NCBI GenBank assembly: GCA_937930275.1
Contig: CALGLM010000219.1
Span: forward strand, 1-5,400
From: an uncultured Ignavibacteria bacterium
Lineage (GTDB): Bacteria > Bacteroidota > Ignavibacteria > Ignavibacteriales > Melioribacteraceae
Direction: 5' to 3'
Length of the DNA: 5,400 bases
Part shown: piece by piece, positions 1 through 5,400 of the stretch
How positions within the stretch are numbered: the first letter of the stretch is position 1
How the letters are laid out: the number at the start of each line of letters is the position of its first letter
Translations under genes and position numbers: made by a program
Notes under the pieces: generated by a model
What the model was told of the DNA's origin: nothing
The model's input: the letters and a program-made list of their open reading frames with translations, nothing else
Database searches by the model: none

Positions 1-376
1 GGTAAACGGTATTCGTGTTCCTTTTGTGCCGATAGTAACGCCGGAAGAGAACAATATCGTTAAGCCGCAAAAACAAGGAGAAATCGGCAGTTTCGATTCG
101 ATCTTTGACAATGAACTTTCGAAAATTAAATTTTCGGGGCACGCTGCCAAAAGGCTTGAATCACGGAATATACAACTGTCTGATACTGAAATGACTAAGC
201 TGCAAGAGGCAGTTGGTAAAGCCGAAGCTAAAGGTGCCAAAGACTCTTTGATAATGCTTAACGACAAAGCTTTTATCATTAATATTCCGAACAAAACTGT
301 GGTTACTGCGGTGGAGGTGGCAGAAGGTAACGAAAATGTTTTCACAAATATCGATAGCGTTGTGTTTGCATTATAA
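1..376 (+). CDS. Flagellar operon protein, TIGR02530-like, 5' end cut by the window edge
   Basis: This is a small protein of the family found between flgD and flgE in many flagellar hook operons. Its molecular role is poorly defined; a part in hook assembly is inferred from location. The reading frame is open to the left edge, with codons from base 2 reading V-N-G-I-R-V-P-F before a GTG at 26. Base 1 is G, so an ATG whose first two bases lie just outside would give a protein of 125 residues. Numbered that way, the family signature FSGHAAKRLESRNI lies at about 45-58, followed by a helical stretch LSDTEMTKLQEAV and a C-terminal half ending NVFTNIDSVVFAL. A start at the internal GTG is less likely because no Shine-Dalgarno sequence precedes it. 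The stop TAA is 111 bp before the flgE ATG, and same-strand placement suggests one operon. Family assignment rests on remembered motif shape, not a search. Confidence 0.8.
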   Translation, partial: VNGIRVPFVPIVTPEENNIVKPQKQGEIGSFDSIFDNELSKIKFSGHAAKRLESRNIQLSDTEMTKLQEAVGKAEAKGAKDSLIMLNDKAFIINIPNKTVVTAVEVAEGNENVFTNIDSVVFAL

Positions 377-399
377 AATTTAAATAATTAAATAACAAC

Positions 400-453
400 G
401 GGCGGGACCTTCATAGGACGCCCATGGTTCGACCGACCGACTGACGTTGAGCC
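400..453 (+). other. GC-rich two-hairpin element in the flgE leader
   Basis: A patch of about 65% G+C sits in otherwise very AT-rich intergenic DNA. Two adjacent stems can be drawn. The first pairs GGGCG (400-404) with CGCCC (419-423), enclosing a smaller CCT/AGG stem (408-410 with 415-417) capped by TCAT. The second pairs GGTTCGAC (426-433) with GTTGAGCC (446-453) over 8 bp, two of them G-U. The right arm and loop contain a four-base near-repeat, GACC-GACC-GACT-GACG (431-446). No T-run follows, so this is not an intrinsic terminator. It could be a cis-regulatory RNA or mRNA-processing/stability structure in front of flgE, or a short dispersed genomic repeat. It matches no riboswitch class that I recognise, and the strand is assumed from the flanking operon. 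Confidence 0.5.
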
Positions 454-477
454 AAATTAAAAACATTAATCCTATTT

Positions 478-482
478 GGAGG
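478..482 (+). promoter_or_regulatory. Ribosome binding site that fixes the flgE start
   Basis: A perfect GGAGG lies 5 nt before the ATG at 488. An in-frame TTG at 476 would overlap this site and add four residues (M-E-V-N), but it has no Shine-Dalgarno of its own. The ATG also gives the usual N-terminus of hook proteins (MSLLNSLFAGVSGL), so the start at 488 is preferred. Confidence 0.85.
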
Positions 483-487
483 TTAAT

Positions 488-2122
488 ATGTCATTATTAA
501 ATTCTCTTTTCGCAGGCGTATCAGGTTTACGCAATCATCAAACAATGTTAGATGTTATTGGTAACAATATAGCTAACGTTAACTCAATCGGCTTCAAAGG
601 AAGCAGAATCACATTTAGCGATACTTTTAATCAATACGTTCGTTACGGAACAGACCCTACAACAACTACCGGCGGTACTAACTCGTTTCAAGTTGGTTTA
701 GGTATGAAAGTTAACTCTATTGATAGAAACTGGACGCAAGGTACTTTTGAAAGAACCGGTTTAACAACCGATTTAGCTATTCAGGGGAACGGTCTATTTA
801 TTTTGAAAAGCAACGGCAAAGAATATTACAGCAGAGCCGGTGCTTATGTTTTTGATGCAGAAGGTAAACTTGTTAATCCTCAAAACGGTGCTATTGTTCA
901 GGGTAAAGTTGCAACTGAAGACGGTGTAATACCTCCGGGAAATAATTTAGAAGATATTTATATTGATACTAATTTAAGATTGCCCGCAGTAGCAACAACA
1001 CAAACTTCATGGGGCGGTAACTTAAGCAGTACAAGTCCGTTAACCAGAACTGAAAATTTTGTACAAACAGGTAATTTAACTTCGTCAATGGCAATTGGTG
1101 ATACGGTTCCTGATAGTAATGTAATCTATGATATGAACGGAAACGCTTATACTATGAATATTACTTATGCAAAAACCGCAGCCGATTCATATGATATGAC
1201 CTACGACTTAGTTGATTCAGACGGAAATACAGTAATAGGTGGACCTCAAACTGTTGCTTTAGTATTTGATCCTGCAACCGGTGCTTTACAAACTATGGGC
1301 GGCGCTGCTCCTGCTCCTATAACCGTAACTAATGTCGGATTGGGAATTAATTACGATTTTGATATTACTGATGTAACCCAAACAGCCGGAACAACAACAA
1401 TTAGTTCAACAGTTGACGAAAATAGAGAACCCACCATTGTTACCGGTACTCTTTCAGTATTCGATTCGTTAGGTAATGCACATAGTATTACTCTTAAATT
1501 CACAAAAACAAGTGCAAACCAATGGAATTGGAATACAAGCGTTCCGACTCCTTCATTATTAGAACAAAACAGCGGAACAATATCATTTAATACTGATGGT
1601 TCTATTAATTCGATTTCGCCGAATCCTCCTATTATTAGATTAACCCCGGGCGGCGGTGCAAGTCCTCAGAATATTGAATTAAATTTTGGTGAAGGATTTA
1701 CCGGTATTACTCAAACATCTTCAAATTCGGTAGTATCGGCATTAAGCCAAAACGGTTCTGCTGCTGCTTCGTTATCAAATATTAATATTGACCAATACGG
1801 TTATATAGTTGGTGTTTTTACAAACGGTGAATCACGTAATTTAGCTCAAATTCTTGTTGCTACTTTTGCAAACAGAAACGGTTTAACCAGTGCAGGCGAT
1901 AATATGTACACAGTATCTCCTAATAGTGGTGAAGCTTTAGTTGGTGAACCCGGAGAAAGCACAGGTACAACATTACAGTCCGGCGCTTTGGAACAATCTA
2001 ATGTTGATCTTTCTGTAGAGTTTACAAAAATGATTGTATCACAAAGAGGTTTCCAAGCAAATGCCAGAGTAGTAACTACCAGTGATACTTTATTGCAAGA
2101 AATAACAAACTTAGTAAGATAA
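488..2122 (+). CDS. flgE: Flagellar hook protein FlgE
   Basis: FlgE is the subunit of the hook, the flexible joint between the flagellar rod and filament, exported by the flagellar type III apparatus and polymerised outside the cell. The 544-aa protein has the N-terminal rod/hook domain with SLFAGVSGL (6-14) and NNIANVNSIGFKG (26-38). The C-terminal domain has LEQSNVDLSVEFTKMIVSQR (501-520) and then GFQANARVVTTSDTLLQEIT, the helices that pack in the tubular core. GLTTDLAIQGNGLFIL (91-106) is the conserved D1 strand region shared with FlgF/FlgG. The middle holds two similar segments, about 213-267 (YDMNGNAYTMNITY) and 324-377 (FDSLGNAHSITLKF), which look like two copies of the FlgE D2 module. 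This would explain a length well above the roughly 400 aa of enterobacterial FlgE. The protein has no cysteine. It is probably the last gene of its operon, as a terminator follows. FlgG or FlgF is unlikely given the size and the D2-type insert. Confidence 0.95.
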   Translation: MSLLNSLFAGVSGLRNHQTMLDVIGNNIANVNSIGFKGSRITFSDTFNQYVRYGTDPTTTTGGTNSFQVGLGMKVNSIDRNWTQGTFERTGLTTDLAIQGNGLFILKSNGKEYYSRAGAYVFDAEGKLVNPQNGAIVQGKVATEDGVIPPGNNLEDIYIDTNLRLPAVATTQTSWGGNLSSTSPLTRTENFVQTGNLTSSMAIGDTVPDSNVIYDMNGNAYTMNITYAKTAADSYDMTYDLVDSDGNTVIGGPQTVALVFDPATGALQTMGGAAPAPITVTNVGLGINYDFDITDVTQTAGTTTISSTVDENREPTIVTGTLSVFDSLGNAHSITLKFTKTSANQWNWNTSVPTPSLLEQNSGTISFNTDGSINSISPNPPIIRLTPGGGASPQNIELNFGEGFTGITQTSSNSVVSALSQNGSAAASLSNINIDQYGYIVGVFTNGESRNLAQILVATFANRNGLTSAGDNMYTVSPNSGEALVGEPGESTGTTLQSGALEQSNVDLSVEFTKMIVSQRGFQANARVVTTSDTLLQEITNLVR

Positions 2123-2170
2123 TTTAGTTAAATAATTATAACGCTTTTTATAGCGAACATTAGGCATAAT

Positions 2171-2202
2171 GAAGCCCTCTTTAATCGGAGGGCTTCTGTT
2201 TT
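2171..2202 (+). terminator. Intrinsic terminator after flgE
   Basis: GAAGCCCTC (2171-2179) pairs perfectly with GAGGGCTTC (2188-2196) around an 8-nt loop, and a further T-G pair can close the loop to 6 nt. TGTTTT follows on the + strand, so it ends flgE transcription 49 bp after the stop. On the minus strand the hairpin is followed by a sequence poor in T, so it may only weakly stop transcripts of the convergent carbonic anhydrase gene, whose stop codon is 13 bp away. Confidence 0.85.
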
Positions 2203-2208
2203 ATAAGT

Positions 2209-2883
2209 TTAATCTTTGTGGTGCTCTAAAATACTAACTTTTCCTGAGTTGATATCGTATAAAGCGCCAACAATTTTTAATTCGCCGTTTTCGTGTAATT
2301 CAGTTAAAAGTTGACTGTGTTTTAAACTTTCTTCAATTTGGTTAAAAACATTTTCTTTTATCGCACAATGCAAAACTTCATTTTCCGGATGATTTTTCTT
2401 TGCTTTTTCAACCGCAGGGGAAATCTTTTTAACAATTTCTTCAATATTCGGAGTAACTTCTCCGCCGCCGATTGTTGCTGTTACGGCACCGCAGCTTTCA
2501 TGACCGAGTACAACAAGTAGTTTTGCATGTAGATGTTCTGACGCATATTCAATACTACCCAAAGCAATTTCGTCAACTATGTTACCGGCAACCCTAACAA
2601 CAAATAGTTTTCCCATACTTTCGTCAAAAATTATTTCGGGAGGAACTCGTGAATCCGAACAACTTAAAATTATTGCATAAGGATGTTGACCATTAGCAAG
2701 TTCTTTTACTTCTGTTTTGTAATCCTTGTATGAAAATTTACCTTCAACAAAACGCTTGTTCCCGTCTAAAAGTTTTTGTAAATATTCACTTTCTCCATCG
2801 TTGTGCTGTTGAGCAATTAACGGAGTATAAAAACTAAATACTGCTAACAGAAGAAAGTATAAAATAAGAGTTTTATTTTTCAT
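2209..2883 (-). CDS. Beta-class carbonic anhydrase, exported
   Basis: This enzyme should interconvert CO2 and bicarbonate with a zinc centre. The 224-aa product starts with a short positive region (MKNK), a hydrophobic core (LILYFLLLAVFSF) and a likely signal peptidase I site near LIA-Q at 22-25, so the mature enzyme is probably periplasmic. A Lys/Arg-free N-terminal lipobox is absent. YLQKLLDGNKRFVEG (34-48) is the typical N-terminal helix of the family. The zinc ligands are C75 in CSDSR, H128 in LGHESCGAV, and C131; D77 and R79 form the catalytic dyad. The C-terminal LKIVGALYDINSGKVSIL (202-219) is the usual closing beta strand. The start is supported by GGAGG (complement of 2892-2896), 8 nt upstream. 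It lies 110 bp downstream of a paralogue on the same strand. Exported beta carbonic anhydrases are known but less common than cytoplasmic ones. Confidence 0.93.
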   Translation of the reverse strand: MKNKTLILYFLLLAVFSFYTPLIAQQHNDGESEYLQKLLDGNKRFVEGKFSYKDYKTEVKELANGQHPYAIILSCSDSRVPPEIIFDESMGKLFVVRVAGNIVDEIALGSIEYASEHLHAKLLVVLGHESCGAVTATIGGGEVTPNIEEIVKKISPAVEKAKKNHPENEVLHCAIKENVFNQIEESLKHSQLLTELHENGELKIVGALYDINSGKVSILEHHKD

Positions 2884-2993
2884 ATATGTTGCCTCCGGTT
2901 TATTTGTAAATAATGTTAGTTTAATAATAACGAATTCATTTTAGAATTATAATAAAGCAATAGTTGTACTCATTAAATATTTTAAGGTTAATA

Positions 2994-3572
2994 TTATAAG
3001 TTAAAAAAGATTACTTCACCGGTTTTAATTTTATAAAATGCACCCATAATTTCAATTTCTCCTTTATTTAATAAATCTTGGATAATTATACTTTTTTGCG
3101 AGCAATTTTTTATTTGATTTTTTACGTTTGCTTTTATTATTTTTGACAATACATTAGGGTCATGTTTCGGATTATTACATTCTAAAACTGCAGGGGCAAT
3201 TAAATTAATTACTTTATTTAAATTGGTAGAAATATCTAAGCTTTTGGCCGCCGATTTAACAGCTCCGCAATCTTCATGACCTAACACTAAAATAAACTTT
3301 ATATTAAATTGCGTTATTCCGAATTCGATACTTGCTGCTGTTACATCGTCAATTACGTTTCCGGCCACTCTTACAACAAATAACCGACCTAAGCTTTCGT
3401 CGAAAATTATTTCCGGAGGAACTCGTGAATCGGAACAAGTTAAAATTATAGCATATGGGTTCTGCTCACATGCAACTTTTTCTCTATCACCAATAATATT
3501 TTTGGGTGATAATTCTCCTTTAACAAACCGTTTATTCCCTTCTAAAAGTTGTTTTAAATAGAAATTATCCAT
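2994..3572 (-). CDS. Beta-class carbonic anhydrase, cytoplasmic paralogue
   Basis: This is a second zinc carbonic anhydrase of 192 aa that starts directly at the family's N-terminal helix (FYLKQLLEGNKRFVKG, 4-19) with no signal peptide, so it should act in the cytoplasm. The zinc ligands are C46 in CSDSR, H99 in LGHEDCGAV, and C102; D48 and R50 form the catalytic dyad. The stretch YAIILTCSDSRVPPEIIFDE (40-59) and the following LFVVRVAGN are almost identical to the exported neighbour, but the region after the GHEDCGAV motif is much more diverged. The ATG has only a weak purine tract (GAAAG) upstream, in contrast to the strong site of the neighbour. It would be transcribed before the exported paralogue. 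The 110-bp gap leaves open whether they share a transcript, and I saw no clear terminator between them. Confidence 0.93.
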   Translation of the reverse strand: MDNFYLKQLLEGNKRFVKGELSPKNIIGDREKVACEQNPYAIILTCSDSRVPPEIIFDESLGRLFVVRVAGNVIDDVTAASIEFGITQFNIKFILVLGHEDCGAVKSAAKSLDISTNLNKVINLIAPAVLECNNPKHDPNVLSKIIKANVKNQIKNCSQKSIIIQDLLNKGEIEIMGAFYKIKTGEVIFFNL

Positions 3573-3694
3573 TAATTTAAATCTTTCAAGTTTTATTAAG
3601 AGTTTATTAAATTTAAATATTTATATATTAAAATGAAAAAACATGCCGGTTAGTTCAATAAAAGTATTAAAAACACTAAAATAGGATAAGATTG

Positions 3695-3726
3695 TTTGGT
3701 TTAAGGCTGTAAAAATGTTATCTTTA
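3695..3726 (+). promoter_or_regulatory. Candidate Bacteroidota-type promoter for the WG-repeat gene
   Basis: TTTG (3695-3698) and TATCTTTA (3719-3726) are 20 bp apart, close to the TTTG / TAnnTTTG arrangement of Bacteroidota primary-sigma promoters, with the final G replaced by A. A transcript starting just downstream would have a leader of about 15-20 nt that contains the GGAG at 3740-3743. This sits in the 177-bp divergent region between a carbonic anhydrase gene and the WG-repeat gene. In such AT-rich DNA a chance match is possible. I found no convincing promoter for the minus-strand carbonic anhydrase gene here. Confidence 0.35.
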
Positions 3727-3749
3727 ACTAACAAATAACGGAGATAAAA

Positions 3750-4859
3750 ATGAAAAAATTAATGATGCCGGTAATTTTAATCGTTATTGCCGCAAATTTG
3801 TACGCTCAAAAAGTAGTAACTGCTGATTTTATTGATTCTTATAATGAAGGTGTTGCTCCTTTTATGCTGGAAAACAAGTGGGGATTTGTTGATACCGAAG
3901 GCAATGTAGTTATTGAACCTAAATTTGTTTACGGATTTGATACGCCTTTTTCTAAAAACGGAATTATTTTACTTAATAGTCCGGAAAAGGATGCATGGGG
4001 TTATTTTGATACTAAAGGAAATTTAATTATTGATTTTAAGTTTTACAGCACAACTCCTTTTTATGATACTTTAGCCGCTTCATATGATAATGAAGATCAC
4101 CCGCATTGGAGGTTAATAAATAAAAAAGGAGAAGTAGTTGTTAAAGAATTTCCAAATTGGTATTCATACACTACTTATTTTGTTGAAGGTAGAGCAAGAT
4201 TTAATAAGGACTTTAAGTATGGTTATGTTAACGAAAAAGGGGTTCCTGTTATTGAAAACAAATATGAAGAAGTTAGAGATTTTTCGGAAGGTTTAGCCGC
4301 AGTTAAACTAAACGAAAAATGGGGATTTATTGATAAAGAAGGAAAAGTAATAATTGACTTTAAATTTTCTAATGAGCCTCAATCTTTTAAAAACGGACGC
4401 ACTTTTGTTTTAGGGCAAAATTATTTATATGCTTTGGTTGATAACACCGGAAAAGTAGTTGTGGATCCTAAGTACAAAACAGTATTTCCGTTTGACGGCG
4501 GATTTGCACCTGTTAGCTATGTAAATGATAAAGGAAAAACAGTTTGGGAAATAATTGATGTAAACGGTAAACCGGTAAAACAGTTTATACAAACGGGAAA
4601 AGAAAAAGATAAAATAGAATTTTATTCCGGATTTTCGGAAGGGCTTGCCGTTGCTCAACAAGGTTATGGTGCAAATAGGGGATATATTGATACTAAAGGA
4701 AAAGTTATAATTGATTTTAATTTTGCAATGAATATAAAACCCTTTAATAGCGGAAGAGCTTATGCCGAGTTTTTTGACAAAAAAACTAATAAAATGACTA
4801 AAGGTTTTATTGATAAAAAAGGAAAATTTGTAATTATAATTGAAAAACAGAAATTTTAA
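3750..4859 (+). CDS. Exported WG-repeat protein
   Basis: A 369-aa protein with a signal peptide (MKKLMMPVILIVIAANLYAQ, cleavage near A19-Q20) and then almost nothing but WG-type beta repeats. Nine units can be counted by the pattern [WY]G-[FY]-[IV]-D-x-[KE]-G-[KN]-V-I-I-[DE]: near 43-59, 82-98, 119-134, 156-172, 190-206, 227-242, 265-279, 309-325 and 350-366. The linkers repeat the phrase FSEGLA or F-x-x-G-x-A (for example 178-183 and 295-300). Units 3, 6 and 7 have lost the exact WG pair. The fold is probably an all-beta repeat array working as a binding surface in the periplasm or at the cell surface. No catalytic domain or anchor is visible, and the partner is unknown. The start is supported by GGAG at 3740-3743, 6 nt before the ATG. 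It appears monocistronic, ending at a strong terminator. Confidence 0.88.
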   Translation: MKKLMMPVILIVIAANLYAQKVVTADFIDSYNEGVAPFMLENKWGFVDTEGNVVIEPKFVYGFDTPFSKNGIILLNSPEKDAWGYFDTKGNLIIDFKFYSTTPFYDTLAASYDNEDHPHWRLINKKGEVVVKEFPNWYSYTTYFVEGRARFNKDFKYGYVNEKGVPVIENKYEEVRDFSEGLAAVKLNEKWGFIDKEGKVIIDFKFSNEPQSFKNGRTFVLGQNYLYALVDNTGKVVVDPKYKTVFPFDGGFAPVSYVNDKGKTVWEIIDVNGKPVKQFIQTGKEKDKIEFYSGFSEGLAVAQQGYGANRGYIDTKGKVIIDFNFAMNIKPFNSGRAYAEFFDKKTNKMTKGFIDKKGKFVIIIEKQKF

Positions 4860-4870
4860 TTTTTAAAATA

Positions 4871-4900
4871 AAAAAGGACTGAAAAACAGTCCTTTTTTTT
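4871..4900. terminator. Bidirectional intrinsic terminator
   Basis: AAAAAGGACTG (4871-4881) pairs with CAGTCCTTTTT (4887-4897) over 11 bp around a loop of five A. Eight T follow on the + strand (4893-4900), and the A-run on the left gives a T-rich tail on the minus strand. It lies between two convergent genes, 12 bp past the stop of the WG-repeat gene and 13 bp past that of the small minus-strand gene, so it can serve both. Confidence 0.9.
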
Positions 4901-4912
4901 ATATAGAAAGAA

Positions 4913-5161
4913 TTATTTCTTCTCAGTTTTTTTTACTTCTGTTTTCTTTTCTGTTTTTTTAACTTGATCTTTTTTATCGCCTACAGTAGGTTCGCCTTTA
5001 TCACCACAGCAAGAGTTTTCAGAACCGCAGCTCTTTTTCATTTCAGTACTGCATTCTTTTTTTGTTTCTTTTTTAGTTTTTCCGTCTTGAGCAAAACTAA
5101 CCGTTGTACCTACAAACAATAAAGCTATTAAAGCAGCAGAAAGCAATTTTTTAGTTATCAT
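4913..5161 (-). CDS. Small exported Cys- and Lys-rich protein of unknown function
   Basis: An 82-aa product with a clear signal peptide (MITKKLLSAALIALLFVGTT, then VSFAQ; cleavage near A24 or Q25). The mature part of about 57 residues has no recognisable domain. It contains four cysteines in the pattern C37-x7-C45-x5-C51-C52, set in a Lys/Glu/Ser context (KKSCGSENSCCGDKG). A very basic low-complexity tail follows, repeating K-K-T-E (KKTEKKTEVKKTEKK, 68-82). The cysteine cluster could bind a metal or form disulfides, and the tail could bind nucleic acid or anionic polymers; both are guesses. The ATG at 5161 is chosen because AGGAG (complement of 5169-5173) stands 7 nt upstream and because it begins exactly at a signal peptide. 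The frame is open for 23 more codons upstream, but those have no ribosome site and would mask the signal. I do not recognise the family. Confidence 0.75.
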   Translation of the reverse strand: MITKKLLSAALIALLFVGTTVSFAQDGKTKKETKKECSTEMKKSCGSENSCCGDKGEPTVGDKKDQVKKTEKKTEVKKTEKK

Positions 5162-5168
5162 ATTAGTT

Positions 5169-5173
5169 CTCCT
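5169..5173 (-). promoter_or_regulatory. Ribosome binding site that fixes the start of the small Cys/Lys-rich gene
   Basis: The complement reads AGGAG, 7 nt before the ATG at 5161. It decides between this start and an in-frame ATG at 5230, which has no comparable site. Confidence 0.75.
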
Positions 5174-5201
5174 ATTATAAATTGGTTGAATAGTTATATG
5201 C

Positions 5202-5230
5202 AATATAATAACAATAAGTTCCAAAAACAA
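5202..5230 (-). promoter_or_regulatory. Candidate promoter for the small Cys/Lys-rich gene
   Basis: On the minus strand TTGTTT (complement of 5225-5230) and TATATT (complement of 5202-5207) are 17 bp apart, a sigma-70-like layout with a good -10 and only TTG conserved in the -35. A transcript would begin about 30-35 nt before the ATG. The DNA is AT-rich, so chance matches are expected. Confidence 0.3.
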
Positions 5231-5271
5231 GACAAAATGTACTATTAAGTGCGGGGGTTTAGGTAAAAATT

Positions 5272-5319
5272 TTTCTCCAAAAAAAAACCACGACTACCCG
5301 AGAGTACGGTGCCGTGGTT
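5272..5319 (-). terminator. Intrinsic terminator for a minus-strand gene entering from the right
   Basis: AACCACG (5286-5292) pairs with CGTGGTT (5313-5319). A smaller ACC/GGT stem (5296-5298 with 5308-5310) can form inside. Read on the minus strand, the hairpin is followed by an unbroken run of T (complement of the A-run 5279-5287), the typical order for termination. The + strand side after the hairpin has no T-run. It lies 24 bp past the stop codon of the partial gene at the right edge. The rest of the 182-bp gap between 5162 and 5343 holds the candidate promoter of the small gene and a GCGGGGG-type patch (around 5250-5256) with no pairing partner that I could find. Confidence 0.8.
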
Positions 5320-5328
5320 CCAACCAAT

Positions 5329-5350
5329 ACAACTAATTTACAACTAATTT
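5329..5350. repeat. Tandem 11-bp duplication over a stop codon
   Basis: ACAACTAATTT occurs twice head to tail (5329-5339 and 5340-5350). The right-hand copy contains the stop codon (complement of CTA at 5344-5346) of the partial minus-strand gene. The left copy repeats the same bases just after it. It looks like a replication-slippage duplication. It leaves the protein end unchanged, since the frame stops in the first copy met. Confidence 0.75.
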
Positions 5351-5400
5351 ATAACGGGATTCTTTAATAAGACTTCATCAATTGCTTTAACCAAATGTTG
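5344..5400 (-). CDS. C-terminal end of an unidentified protein, cut by the window edge
   Basis: On the minus strand one frame is open from the right edge for 18 codons, reading QHLVKAIDEVLLKNPVIN, then TAG, soon followed by an in-frame TAA. The other two frames stop earlier. The amphipathic helix-like composition and the strong terminator 24 bp downstream support a real gene end. The fragment is too short to name a family. Confidence 0.55.
   Translation of the reverse strand, partial: QHLVKAIDEVLLKNPVIN

Noticed and set aside
400..453. Known riboswitch, such as a cyclic di-GMP class, in front of flgE
   Set aside because: I could not find the conserved core sequences of the cyclic di-GMP or other common riboswitch classes, so the element is left unnamed.
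476..487. TTG start adding four residues to FlgE
   Set aside because: The TTG overlaps the GGAGG that serves the ATG at 488, and family members begin at the equivalent of that ATG.
2142..2155. Short inverted repeat CGCT...AGCG between flgE and its terminator
   Set aside because: Only 4 bp in AT-rich DNA, easily due to chance, with a strong terminator right after it.
2338..2520. Open frame of 60 codons on the + strand
   Set aside because: It lies wholly inside the exported carbonic anhydrase gene on the other strand, whose motifs are unmistakable. The translation is F/N-rich with no ribosome site.
2884..2993. TATAAT-like sequence on the minus strand in the gap between the carbonic anhydrase genes
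   Set aside because: No acceptable -35 or TTTG element at the right distance, and such hexamers are common in DNA this AT-rich.
4425..4661. Open frame of 78 codons on the minus strand
   Set aside because: It is antisense to the WG-repeat gene, has no ribosome site, and its composition is that of a reversed repeat protein.
5162..5230. N-terminal extension of the small Cys/Lys-rich gene to an upstream ATG
   Set aside because: The extension contains the ribosome site and the candidate -10 of the gene, and would bury the signal peptide.

Overview
The window is AT-rich, with intergenic DNA richer still in A+T. It reads as a flagellated, Gram-negative-type bacterium, because three proteins carry Sec signal peptides ending in Bacteroidota-like A-Q junctions (LYAQ, SFAQ, LIAQ). 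A WG-repeat protein, a TIGR02530-type flagellar operon protein and a possible TTTG/TAnnTTTG promoter suggest the Bacteroidota/Ignavibacteriota (FCB) side of the tree. That placement is an inference from style, not from a marker gene. FlgE has no cysteine, so the Cys-dependent lysinoalanine hook cross-link described in spirochaetes is not possible here.

Left part (1-2202, + strand): the end of a flagellar hook operon. It holds a small TIGR02530-like flagellar protein whose start lies just off the left edge, then a 111-bp gap with an oddly GC-rich, foldable element of about 54 nt. The hook protein gene flgE (544 aa) follows, closed by a strong intrinsic terminator. FlgE is longer than the classical hook protein and seems to carry two copies of the D2-like module in its middle.

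Middle part (2209-3572, - strand): two tandem beta-class carbonic anhydrases. The first to be transcribed (3572 to 2994) has no signal peptide and should be cytoplasmic. The second (2883 to 2209) has a signal peptide and should be exported. Both keep the zinc ligands and the Asp-Arg dyad, so the pair looks like a duplication followed by split localisation, allowing CO2/bicarbonate interconversion on both sides of the inner membrane.

Right part (3573-5400): a divergent intergenic region with a candidate promoter leads into an exported protein of about nine WG beta-repeats (+). This converges, through a bidirectional terminator, on a small exported Cys- and Lys-rich protein of unknown function (-). 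At the right edge are the last codons of another minus-strand gene, a tandem 11-bp duplication over its stop codon, and a strong minus-strand terminator. No rRNA, tRNA, CRISPR array or insertion sequence was seen. Apart from the hook operon, the genes show no obvious shared pathway. The signal most in need of a second look is the GC-rich structured leader in front of flgE.
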